Origin: a virus | Strand: one strand, 5' to 3' | Length of the DNA: 64,000 bases | IMG/VR virus record: IMGVR_UViG_3300006104_000013 | Location: 1-64,000 of that record | Part shown: positions 7,683 to 14,173 of the stretch, one piece after another | Numbering within the stretch: the stretch's first letter is position 1 | Layout of the letters: each line of letters starts with the position of its first letter | Position numbers and translations under genes: made by a program | The notes under the pieces: model-generated | Seen by the model: only the letters and a program-made list of their open reading frames with translations | The model's database searches: none | Told to the model about the DNA's origin: nothing

Positions 7683-7925
7683 TTACTCGCAGGCCATCAT
7701 GGCTACGGAGTCTTTGAACACCCTTATGGCCTCGGATAGCTTGCTGCAATCCGACCAGAACATGTGCCCACCGGCCACCTTGTCATGGGCGCGAACTTGA
7801 TAGAACCGCGTTCCGCCTTCTTGCCATAGAGTTAAGGCAACGCTTTTGCTTTCAAAGATTTCACAGTAGCCGCAAGCCAGTGCGTAGGGAGTCAGATCCC
7901 CGGTCTTTGTATGGAACTTTGTCAT
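7683..7925 (-). CDS. Hypothetical protein, 80 aa
   Basis: Mixed alpha/beta protein with a CGYC pair near residue 19 and no partner cysteine pair, so zinc binding is uncertain. Its start overlaps the stop of the secreted/membrane protein upstream. Not recognised. Confidence 0.55.
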   Translation of the reverse strand: MTKFHTKTGDLTPYALACGYCEIFESKSVALTLWQEGGTRFYQVRAHDKVAGGHMFWSDCSKLSEAIRVFKDSVAMMACE

Positions 7926-8110
7926 TTTGGCACCTCGTCAAAGACAGGGGCGCAGAACAGCGGCGTATCCAAGCGCATCTGAGCACACACCCACTTTGCA
8001 ACGTGCGACTCCTCGACCACGGGAGTCGGTTCAATTGCGTGGTGAACGGGGCGCGGTAGTAGCGCCAAAGCGGCGACGGTTCCGGCCAGCGTGTAGAAGA
8101 GTCGGCGCAT
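7922..8110 (-). CDS. Small exported or membrane-anchored protein, 62 aa
   Basis: ATG at 8110 has GGGAA upstream. Residues 1-20 form a signal-like segment (MRRLFYTLAGTVAALALLP). The mature part holds two cysteines (VCAQM, LFCAP) that could form a disulfide in the periplasm. Possible envelope-targeted early protein; no family recognised. Confidence 0.55.
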   Translation of the reverse strand: MRRLFYTLAGTVAALALLPRPVHHAIEPTPVVEESHVAKWVCAQMRLDTPLFCAPVFDEVPK

Positions 8111-8112
8111 AG

Positions 8113-8370
8113 TTATTTCCCTATCGCTGTAGCAATGGCGGCGCAACCTTGCTTTGAAGCGGAGTCAAGCTCGGCCTTGACTTCAATTAGGCGGCAGGCA
8201 TCGCCCATTGTGGTGTCACGACGGAAAGCCGCGCTGACCAGCCGTTCTAGCGCGGCCAGCATTTCTGGCGCTGCGGTTATGACGCACTCCGGCACATTTT
8301 CATGGATGGTTTCGCCATCTTTTTTGATGTCGTAAGTTCCATCATCGCAGCGGTGCAGATATCGGGCCAT
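8113..8370 (-). CDS. AAPEMLAALE-type phage protein, 85 aa
   Basis: Contains ECVITAAPEMLAALERLVSA, the signature of a large family of short phage early proteins (AAPELLAALE). A related motif occurs in the gene at 9865-10140. GGAGTC precedes the ATG. The function of this family is unknown; the motif usually forms an amphipathic helix. Confidence 0.65.
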   Translation of the reverse strand: MARYLHRCDDGTYDIKKDGETIHENVPECVITAAPEMLAALERLVSAAFRRDTTMGDACRLIEVKAELDSASKQGCAAIATAIGK

Positions 8371-8585
8371 TATCGTGACTCCAGCGTTGCGCGGTCGGCC
8401 AACGCGTCACTGATCTGGCCGTCGCGGCATAGCCCATCCACGAAGACAACGAAAGCGACGCGGGTGTCGGTGTTGTACATCTTGCCCTTGCCGGAATAAT
8501 CCCGGATTCGGCGCGGCGTGATAGTGGGGAGTCCGCGGTGGGACTCCCAGAAGGCTTTGCGGATCTCGCGGTGGGTGGTCAACAT
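8370..8585 (-). CDS. Hypothetical protein, 71 aa
   Basis: Begins with a helical basic region (REIRKAFWESH), then a beta pattern RVAFVVFVDGLCRDG, and ends in a helix. The N-terminal REIRKAFWE resembles small phage proteins proposed to be DNA- or RNA-associated, but without a defined domain. It shares one base with the neighbouring gene. Confidence 0.55.
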   Translation of the reverse strand: MLTTHREIRKAFWESHRGLPTITPRRIRDYSGKGKMYNTDTRVAFVVFVDGLCRDGQISDALADRATLESR

Positions 8586-8587
8586 GA

Positions 8588-8881
8588 CTATTCCCTCCAG
8601 CCAGCGGGCTTTACGTCGGTATTGAAAAACAGGCGCTTGGTCTTGGCATCAAAGCCAGCCCATTTGCGACCATTGTCCAGCGGACGAACATAGGCGCTGC
8701 ATCCTTCCCCGTGGAAGTCAGCCAGAGCGGCAATCTTGACCAAGAGGTCATTCGGATTGACGGCATCAATGACGGGAGATGGATAGCTTTTCCCGCACAG
8801 TTCAAACCGGGTGGTGATGCCCACAGACCCAGGCTCGCTATAAGCCGGGTAGAGCGTGACTTTAAAAGAGCGTGTTGCCAT
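8588..8881 (-). CDS. Hypothetical protein, 97 aa
   Basis: Beta-rich at the start (RSFKVTLYPAYSEPG), then a helix. Its leader CTAACGAGGATTAAGATT is almost the same as that of the 9865-10140 gene, and a promoter-like repeat lies directly upstream, so transcription may start here. Not recognised. Confidence 0.55.
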   Translation of the reverse strand: MATRSFKVTLYPAYSEPGSVGITTRFELCGKSYPSPVIDAVNPNDLLVKIAALADFHGEGCSAYVRPLDNGRKWAGFDAKTKRLFFNTDVKPAGWRE

Positions 8882-8900
8882 AATCTTAATCCTCGTTAGG

Positions 8901-8945
8901 GGTTATCCAGTAAGAACGCTAGCACGGATAATACAGGCGTACAAG
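8901..8945 (-). promoter_or_regulatory. Promoter/operator-like repeat, copy 2
   Basis: Read on the minus strand: TTGTAC, 17 bases, then TAGCGT preceded by TG (an extended -10-like TGCTAG), followed by TTACTGGATAACC. Compared with the element at 13.46 kb most positions agree. It is located between gene 8948-9139 and gene 8588-8881. The -35/-10 assignment is by eye. Confidence 0.5.
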
Positions 8946-8947
8946 CC

Positions 8948-9139
8948 CTATTTTTTAGAAATTGGCCGGGCTTTTATGTAGCCTGATCCCTTGGTTTCCC
9001 ACCCGGCGCTATCGGCATCGGCGAAGGCTTGCGCATAGCATTTCATGATGGTGCTCTGTTCAACATTGAATTCGCGCAACGACCATGCGGCGTTGGTGGC
9101 TTTCTTGGGTCGGACGTCAATCGCAATGGTTAGTTTCAT
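8948..9139 (-). CDS. Hypothetical protein, 63 aa
   Basis: Short protein with an initial strand (KLTIAIDVRPKK), a helix containing CYAQAFADADSAG, and a basic end. No domain is recognised. The 88 bases between it and the next gene upstream hold no obvious element. Confidence 0.5.
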   Translation of the reverse strand: MKLTIAIDVRPKKATNAAWSLREFNVEQSTIMKCYAQAFADADSAGWETKGSGYIKARPISKK

Positions 9140-9227
9140 GTTTTAGAGTCTCCGAAATCGCCAGGTTTTTGCCGGGCGGGCTGATTAGGTTCTTGTTAAA
9201 AAATGCTTTGGTTTCTGGTCCCCCGTT

Positions 9228-9569
9228 TTAGTTTTCCGGGGGGTAGTCGCGGTAGAGTCCGGCGAGGGCGGTACGGATCTCGCGCACCCGGTTTTCCCAA
9301 TAGGGAGTCATGCGCTGCCGCAGGAAGGTGCGTTCCAAATTTTCGATGGCGGCATGCTTGGCGTGGTCAGGCACGGACTCGTCGTCGTTGATTTCTTCAA
9401 GGGCGTCGAAGTAATCCCGCTTGATGTGGGCCAAGAGCTTTTTGGCGAAGAATAGATTCTTCTCAAGTTCTTCGGCCAGCCCCGGCAGGTGACGGGGGTA
9501 GCCCATTAGGGCGTCGTATCCGGCGTCGGTTAAGCTCTCGTCTTCGGGGGCAATGTATGCTTTCGTCAT
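9228..9569 (-). CDS. Hypothetical helical protein, 113 aa
   Basis: All-helical, charged protein (LAEELEKNLFFAKKLLAHIK, then KHAAIENLERTFLRQR). CAAGGAGACAAAA precedes the ATG. Its leader is the hammerhead at 9584-9636, so self-cleavage would leave this gene with a short 5' end of about 40 bases. Not recognised. Confidence 0.6.
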   Translation of the reverse strand: MTKAYIAPEDESLTDAGYDALMGYPRHLPGLAEELEKNLFFAKKLLAHIKRDYFDALEEINDDESVPDHAKHAAIENLERTFLRQRMTPYWENRVREIRTALAGLYRDYPPEN

Positions 9570-9583
9570 TTTTGTCTCCTTGT

Positions 9584-9636
9584 GGCACTCGTCAGTATCC
9601 GCCTTACGGATAGACCGGGTTGCCCCGGTTTCGGCC
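9584..9636 (-). ncRNA. Type II hammerhead ribozyme, copy 1
   Basis: Minus-strand RNA order: GGCC (stem II), GAA, stem III A-CCGGG / CCCGG-U with GCAA loop, C17 cleavage site, stem I UAUCCG / CGGAUA with 5-base loop, CUGACGA core, then GUGCC closing stem II with one bulged U. All invariant hammerhead core bases (C3 U4 G5 A6 x G8 A9, G12 A13 A14, A15.1-U16.1, H17) are present. Predicted cleavage is between plus-strand positions 9613 and 9612. The UAG stop of the upstream gene shares its G with stem II. Confidence 0.88.
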
Positions 9637-9860
9637 TATTTGATGGAATAGCTTACGGTGCCGTCGTCCCATGCCGTGATGCGGGCGTGTTCGCGCTTGG
9701 TCTCGGTGTCCCGATACATCGGGTCCACGTAATCGCCTTCCAGCGGGGCAATCGGCGGGTTTTGATAGCGGCGGAATCCTTGATCCAAGAGGTAGGTTTC
9801 AATCTCGTGGATTTTGGCGTCTTGGGCAGACGTAAGCCCGGTGGTGATGGCTTGCTTCAT
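9636..9860 (-). CDS. Hypothetical protein, 74 aa
   Basis: ATG at 9860 follows GGGGGAATAGCGCC. Helix first (SAQDAKIHEIETYLLDQGF), then strands ending in HARITAWDDGTVSYSIK. The upstream in-frame extension lies inside the neighbouring gene and was rejected. Its UAG stop is built into hammerhead copy 1. Confidence 0.6.
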   Translation of the reverse strand: MKQAITTGLTSAQDAKIHEIETYLLDQGFRRYQNPPIAPLEGDYVDPMYRDTETKREHARITAWDDGTVSYSIK

Positions 9861-9864
9861 GGCG

Positions 9865-10140
9865 CTATTCCCCCTTGGCCTTGGCGATGGCGGCGCGGGC
9901 TTGTTCCGCAAACTGTTGGCATAGGATGGCTTCGCCCATCACTGCCCCGTTATTTCCGCTATCGTGTGCCAGCAGAATGCGCTCAAGCGCAGCCAGCAGT
10001 TCCGGCGCGGCAATGATCAGATTGGCGGTTTCCGTGTCGTAAGCGTCTGCAATGTGGTGTCTTGCGGAGTCTTCAATGCGGTAAAGGCGGTTGTTTTCAG
10101 CGTCGATTCCGTCGATAGCTGCCCATGGTGTTGCTGTCAT
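9865..10140 (-). CDS. AAPELLAALE-type phage protein, 91 aa
   Basis: Contains TANLIIAAPELLAALERILL, the hallmark of a common phage early family of unknown function, and ends in an Ala-Lys helix (EQARAAIAKAKGE). GAGGGA lies nine bases before the ATG. Hammerhead copy 2 forms its leader, and predicted cleavage leaves a 57-base 5' end. Confidence 0.68.
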   Translation of the reverse strand: MTATPWAAIDGIDAENNRLYRIEDSARHHIADAYDTETANLIIAAPELLAALERILLAHDSGNNGAVMGEAILCQQFAEQARAAIAKAKGE

Positions 10141-10169
10141 AGTCTTAATCCCTCGTTAGCTTTGCTGAC

Positions 10170-10222
10170 GGCCTCGTCAGTGTGGGCACAACCCACAGAC
10201 CGGACAGAATCCGGTTTCGGCC
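10170..10222 (-). ncRNA. Type II hammerhead ribozyme, copy 2
   Basis: Minus-strand RNA: GGCC, GAA, stem III A-CCGGA / UCCGG-U with UUCUG loop, C17, stem I UGUGGG / CCCACA with UUGUG loop, CUGACGA, GGCC. Stem II is four perfect G-C pairs. Stem I differs from copy 1 at several positions yet keeps full pairing. Predicted cleavage is between 10198 and 10197. An alternative hairpin, CUGACG with CGUCAG, would sequester the catalytic core. Confidence 0.9.
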
Positions 10223-10223
10223 T

Positions 10224-11098
10224 TTAGTCTTGGTCCCAGAAGCCTAAGCAATACTGGATTCGCTTATCAATGTACTTAAGAGCGCCTTCTGGCGTGGTGC
10301 ATTCTTCGTTGTAGCCTTCGTTTGGGTGGAGTCCGGGGAATATGATTGCCCCCTGTCTTTTGTCGCCATGTCGGTGGGGTGATTAACGCCCATGGCAGTA
10401 AAAACTTTTTCGATGTCATAACCGCCCTTATAGACGTGCTTCAGGGACTGGATTACAGCAAAGTAAAGGCGACGAATGAAGGAAGGGTGTGCGATGATAA
10501 AGGCGAGTTTATCAAGGTCTAGGGCCTCCCCAGATTCCTTTGCGACAAGTGAAAAATCAAGTAACCGGCCTGTAATTTCCGACCCACATGCGCAAGAAGA
10601 AACAACAACTTCGGCGCTGTATCCTTCGTCTTCCAGCCGGTCAATGTAGGACAGGATGGAAACCCCCCAATTGGTAATTTCCTGCATGCTGGTCATGGCT
10701 GCGTGTGAGGCTGCCCCGATTTCGATTCGCACAATCTTGTTTGAGGGGCCTTCTTCAAGGTCACGGTAGACCATGCAAAGCGGATCGCCAGCAACAGCGG
10801 CAGGGATGCAGGGAAACGCCCCGGCGACGTCCAGCACGTTGACCGGGTGCAGGACTGTCTTGGTTAGGGCGAATGCGTCGTTTAGGCGCTCCACAATCAT
10901 GTGACGGCCTTCTGCCCAGCCAGTGCGGGCTACTGATATTGCTTCGCTTAGGGAGTCGGTCCCCCGAAACTCCCTATTGCCACGTTCAACAGAAGACGAT
11001 CTTTGCCACACTGGTGGGTGAGCTTCGATATAGGTCAGCATTTCATCAAGGCTAACAAAACCCATATCAATTCTAGTCGGGCCATATGTCAGTTTCAT
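10224..11098 (-). CDS. DUF7192-like protein, possible vWA-type partner of the AAA+ ATPase; apparent -1 frameshift
   Basis: ATG at 11098 (MKLTYGPTRIDMGF). The zero frame runs about 284 residues and includes NWGVSILSYIDRLEDEGYSAEVVV and LDLDKLAFIIAHPSFIRRLYF, which resemble a phage/plasmid family (DUF7192) often next to MoxR-like ATPases. The last about 35 zero-frame residues look like off-frame sequence, while the -1 frame from 10,382 gives a natural ending (FPGLHPNEGYNEECTTPEGA through to FWDQD) and a UAA two bases before hammerhead copy 2. Either a programmed -1 shift (runs of five G at 10349-10353 and four A at 10358-10361 on the coding strand) or a single-base error. The zero frame ends at 10244. 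Confidence 0.6.
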
Positions 11099-11102
11099 GG
11101 TT

Positions 11103-12584
11103 TTACTTCCCCATCTTGGCAGGCAGACGAACCGACATGGCGGATTCGATCTTGGCGCGCTGGTCGGCCTTGACGCCTTGCCACAAGCAGCGGTTTGCGA
11201 CGTCGCGCGGGTCTTCACCACGACGCAAGGCTTTTGCCCCTTTGAACGATGATCGGGGCGAGATGATGGACCGCACGTCTAATTCAGTGGCGGCGCGGCG
11301 GGCGTCCCGAACATAGGCAACCCATTGATCATGCCCGGCCAAGTCTTCAATGCGATGATCGTAGGCCATGGCGAATGTATAGAAGCGGTTCAGAGTCGCC
11401 CCATCCAGTTGATTGCGTCCCACATAGATGCGGTCAGCGCCCAACCCGTAGGTATTGGCTGCGGCCATGATGTGAAAATCAGGGTGGCGCTCAATCATGC
11501 CGTCTGGAAAGTCCATGTTCCCGTTTTCAATGGCGGCGTTCAGAACCAAGAGGACTCCGGGATGTGAAGCATCAACTTCGTCCAGCAGGAAGAGTCCACC
11601 GTTCTGATAGGCGTCCCGGAAGCGAGTCCGAACATAGCGCCCTTGGGCGTCCATATAGCCGGTCAGCTTGTAGGGCGAGTCAACGGCACCGGCCATAGCG
11701 AAGCCCAAGCCCAAGGCGTTGGCGACTTGTTCCGCAAGGGTGGTTTTTCCAGAGCCAGCCGGGCCTACCAACATGACGTTTTCCCCATCAGCCACGGCTT
11801 GCAGCACTTCGGTGAAGATTGGGTGATAGACGGCATCCGGCAGAGTCCGCGACTCTGTTTGGGTTTGGATGGTCAGCACAACGGAGTCGCGCTTGATGTT
11901 CTTGAGCCCTGCGTCAATCAGGTTTGCGACGTCTTCCAGAGTCGCGGCGTGTTGCTTGACCAAGCGCACAACGGTGGCCTCGTCAATTTCGACCTTGGGC
12001 GTCAATGTCTGCATCAGCAGTTGCAGAGCGGCGAGTTGGTCAGTGGTGGCAGCGGCTGTCATTGTCGTCTCGGTTTCCTTTTGCTTGAGGATGGATTTAT
12101 AGTATTCGGCGGAATCTTCGTCGGCTTCGACTTCGACCCATCCAGCGTCTGGTTCGTTGTCGTCAGGGTGGACAGGCACGTATCCTCGTCCGGTAATCTC
12201 GTAGTACACGGCCTGCTCGTCGTCTTCGGCCATAGCGGCAGTCAGCGCCTGGTATTTGGCTTGATGTGCGGCAAGGGCAGCGGCTTCGTCGAAGATCGGC
12301 GTGGGTGTCAGCAAATCGGGCTTGGTGGCGGTGATGTGCGGGCCAGTCCCGGCAATGTCGTTGTGCAAGTGCACGTCGGTGGTGTCGTTGTAGTATTTCA
12401 ACATCTGGCCGCACGTCGCGCGATTGACGAAGAGTCCGGGATCGGTCAAGCCAAGCTCCACCACATGGGCGCGAAGCCAATTGCGCACTTGCCCCCGATT
12501 GTCGGTATCCACCTTGGGCAGAGTCCCGCGATACCAACCAATCTGTTGGGTCAGCTCTCCGGCAGAGTGTTTAGGCTTTGCCAT
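11103..12584 (-). CDS. MoxR/CobS-type AAA+ ATPase, 493 aa
   Basis: ATP-dependent remodeller. Walker A is GPAGSGKTTL at about residue 272 and Walker B is GGLFLLDEVDAS at about residue 324. NAAIENGNMDFPDG and MAAANTYGLGADRIYVGR (sensor I region) follow, as in CobS/dynein-related AAA_5 proteins. The first 200 residues are a separate helical and acidic region. The next gene downstream on the same transcript may be its partner, paralleling CobS-CobT and RavA-ViaA pairs where a MoxR ATPase acts through a vWA protein. Phage CobS-like genes are common, but their substrate is unknown. Confidence 0.8.
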   Translation of the reverse strand: MAKPKHSAGELTQQIGWYRGTLPKVDTDNRGQVRNWLRAHVVELGLTDPGLFVNRATCGQMLKYYNDTTDVHLHNDIAGTGPHITATKPDLLTPTPIFDEAAALAAHQAKYQALTAAMAEDDEQAVYYEITGRGYVPVHPDDNEPDAGWVEVEADEDSAEYYKSILKQKETETTMTAAATTDQLAALQLLMQTLTPKVEIDEATVVRLVKQHAATLEDVANLIDAGLKNIKRDSVVLTIQTQTESRTLPDAVYHPIFTEVLQAVADGENVMLVGPAGSGKTTLAEQVANALGLGFAMAGAVDSPYKLTGYMDAQGRYVRTRFRDAYQNGGLFLLDEVDASHPGVLLVLNAAIENGNMDFPDGMIERHPDFHIMAAANTYGLGADRIYVGRNQLDGATLNRFYTFAMAYDHRIEDLAGHDQWVAYVRDARRAATELDVRSIISPRSSFKGAKALRRGEDPRDVANRCLWQGVKADQRAKIESAMSVRLPAKMGK

Positions 12585-12586
12585 GG

Positions 12587-12823
12587 TTAGACTCCTACGC
12601 TGGTTTCGGCCAAGGCCCAGCCCTTGGGCGCAAGGTTAATGATGTGGCTTAGACTGGGCTTGCCATCCAAGTACGTTTCAAAGCCCATGCGGCGAGCGCA
12701 TTCAAGCTGGTGCTCGTTCAGGGTTTTGACGCCAATGGCGTCGGCATAAGCCTGCGACTTGACGCAAGCCGGGTAAATCTTGGTCTGTCCGTAGACGCTC
12801 TTGGCGGTGAATTGCATAATCAT
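12587..12823 (-). CDS. Hypothetical protein, 78 aa
   Basis: ATG at 12823 follows GGAGTC. Sequence reads MIMQFTAKSVYGQTKIYPAC at the start, then a helix TLNEHQLECARRMGFETYL. Compact alpha/beta, not recognised. Located directly upstream of the AAA+ ATPase gene and likely co-translated. Confidence 0.6.
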   Translation of the reverse strand: MIMQFTAKSVYGQTKIYPACVKSQAYADAIGVKTLNEHQLECARRMGFETYLDGKPSLSHIINLAPKGWALAETSVGV

Positions 12824-12827
12824 GGCG

Positions 12828-13028
12828 TTAGACTCCTTTGGCTTTGGCGACGGCGGCACCAATCTCTTCCAGCATAGTCGCGTGGTGGGTGGGAACAAAA
12901 TCCAGCGCCGACTCTAACGTCGTCAACATCATGTCAAAGGCTTCGGCGGCTTCGTAGAGTCGCATTTGGGTATCCACATTGCGCTCCAATTGGGCGCGGT
13001 CTCGGATGATTTGCGCGTAATCAATCAT
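12828..13028 (-). CDS. Hypothetical helical protein, 66 aa
   Basis: ATG at 13028 with AAGGA upstream. Helical throughout, ending EEIGAAVAKAKGV, similar to the tail of the 9865-10140 protein (AAIAKAKGE); the two may be distant paralogues. Its leader is hammerhead copy 3. Confidence 0.6.
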   Translation of the reverse strand: MIDYAQIIRDRAQLERNVDTQMRLYEAAEAFDMMLTTLESALDFVPTHHATMLEEIGAAVAKAKGV

Positions 13029-13055
13029 GGTCTTCATTCCTTGGGTAGTTCTGAC

Positions 13056-13108
13056 GGCCATCGTCAGGTGACGCCACACGTCACGACCCGGCGAACCGGG
13101 TTTCGGCC
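13056..13108 (-). ncRNA. Type II hammerhead ribozyme, copy 3
   Basis: Minus-strand RNA: GGCC, GAA, stem III A-CCCGG / CCGGG-U with UUCG tetraloop, C17, stem I GUGACG / CGUCAC with UGUGG loop, CUGACGA, then U-GGCC (one unpaired U). Predicted cleavage is between 13085 and 13084. The UAG stop of the 44-residue gene shares its G with stem II, exactly as in copy 1. CUGACG can also pair with CGUCAG downstream, hiding the core. Confidence 0.9.
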
Positions 13109-13242
13109 TAGCGGTTTCTGATCTGCTCCAAGGCCAGCGCATAGCGGACAGCCGTAGCGCGGTGGGTGAAAGCGAAGGGGCGGCGACTCGCTTCGGGAAC
13201 GTTCCAGCCCTTTTTGGTGAATTTTACAGTGCAGGTGTTCAT
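13108..13242 (-). CDS. Hypothetical small basic protein, 44 aa
   Basis: ATG at 13242 follows GAAGGAGTC. The sequence begins MNTCTVKFTKKGWNVPEASR, with a strand, then a helix (AVRYALALEQIRNR). Strongly basic, so nucleic-acid contact is possible. Stop codon is part of hammerhead copy 3. Confidence 0.55.
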   Translation of the reverse strand: MNTCTVKFTKKGWNVPEASRRPFAFTHRATAVRYALALEQIRNR

Positions 13243-13255
13243 GATCTCGACTCCT

Positions 13256-13414
13256 TCAGACCGGCAGGCCAGCGGCATGGTTAGCGGTGACAACATCCAC
13301 CATACGATAGACACAGCGATGGAAGCTGGACACGCCATGGCGATAGTCTTTAGTAAACCGGAAGCCTGTGACCTTCATGGCCGGAACAAGCAGGTAAGCG
13401 ATGAATGTGCGCAT
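13256..13414 (-). CDS. Hypothetical protein, 52 aa (first gene of the minus-strand block)
   Basis: ATG at 13414 has a near-perfect GAGGAGG nine bases upstream and lies about 50 bases downstream of the promoter-like element at 13.46 kb, so it is probably the first gene of the transcript. Sequence starts MRTFIAYLLVPAMKVTGFRF and includes an aromatic/basic middle. Not recognised. Confidence 0.6.
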   Translation of the reverse strand: MRTFIAYLLVPAMKVTGFRFTKDYRHGVSSFHRCVYRMVDVVTANHAAGLPV

Positions 13415-13433
13415 AGTCCAAATCCTCCTCAGT

Positions 13434-13482
13434 GGTTAACCAGTAAGAGAACACTAGCATGATAACGCAGGCGCTTGCAAGC
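13434..13482 (-). promoter_or_regulatory. Promoter/operator-like repeat, copy 1 (head of the minus-strand block)
   Basis: Minus strand: TTGCAA (-35-like), 17-18 bases, TAGTGT preceded by TG (extended -10-like, within TGCTAGTG), then TTACTGG and the palindrome GGTTAACC. The same order recurs at 8.92 kb and, less completely, at 6.42 kb. Position at the start of the whole leftward block makes it the best candidate for an early promoter. GGTTAACC just downstream may be an operator. Confidence 0.55.
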
Positions 13483-14173
13483 ATTTTGTAGAGTCGGAGT
13501 CGCGCAAGCCCCAACCCCAACCCACGCGCCGCCCCCAGCCGTTCCCCTCTCCCTCTCTAAGCTGCGCAGCACGAAATTTTTTTGCAGGATCCAGCGCCCC
13601 CAAATCCACCGTCCCACCAAATCACCGTCGGACACGATCAACCCACAGACAGGGGTAAAACACCCCAAATCAGACCACAGACCATGCGCTATGCTCGATT
13701 CTCAGCGCCTTCGTTGTCGCCGATCGTATCATTGCACACTCATATCGGCCACAGCGCCTGCGATATCCGCCACAATCCCGGTTTTAAGGGGACAGCGCCA
13801 CATCCAGCTATCCACCACACCCAGAGACCACACCCACACTTCCCCACCATCTCCCACACCACAGCCAGGGGAAAGCCAGCACCACAGACCCAAAGCCCGG
13901 TCAACGCGCGTCGCACCACATCAAAAGACTTTGCCGGGTACAGCGCCAGCACTGCCCAATCCATCCTCTCTCCTATCAGATACCACCATAGACCAAACAC
14001 CTTCGGTCTCGCTCTCAACCGATAACAGATGTCCACCACAACGCCAGTCACATCACGTGCGGATAATGCAGAAAACGGGGGAAGGCATTCGCGCGGAGGG
14101 GAAGCGGCTCATTGACAGCGTTCAGAGTCGAGGCGTTTTCCTGTGCGCGTGACCTTCACTCGGAGTCGGCTTT
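13483..14173. other. Strand-switch region, 691 bases, no convincing gene
   Basis: Lies between the leftward and rightward blocks. The plus strand is rich in A and C with CCACA-type words (for example 13796-13890), so the minus strand is G/T-rich with repeated GGTGTGG and clustered GGG runs that could form quadruplexes. Two overlapping plus-strand frames stay open here only because stops are rare in A/C-rich DNA; their products (Pro, Ser, Thr, His, Arg) look non-genic. TTGACA occurs at 14112-14117 but without a good -10. Candidate for an origin, packaging site or divergent control region. Confidence 0.5.

Noticed and set aside
13423-13440. CTGAGGA in the leader of the first leftward gene as a hammerhead core
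   Set aside because: It is part of the GAGGAGG ribosome-binding site, and no GAAA or paired stems surround it.
13475-14152. 225-codon plus-strand ORF (and an overlapping 147-codon one) in the strand-switch region
   Set aside because: Both stay open because stops are rare in A/C-rich DNA. Products are Pro/Ser/Thr/His/Arg-rich with no domain and no ribosome-binding site.
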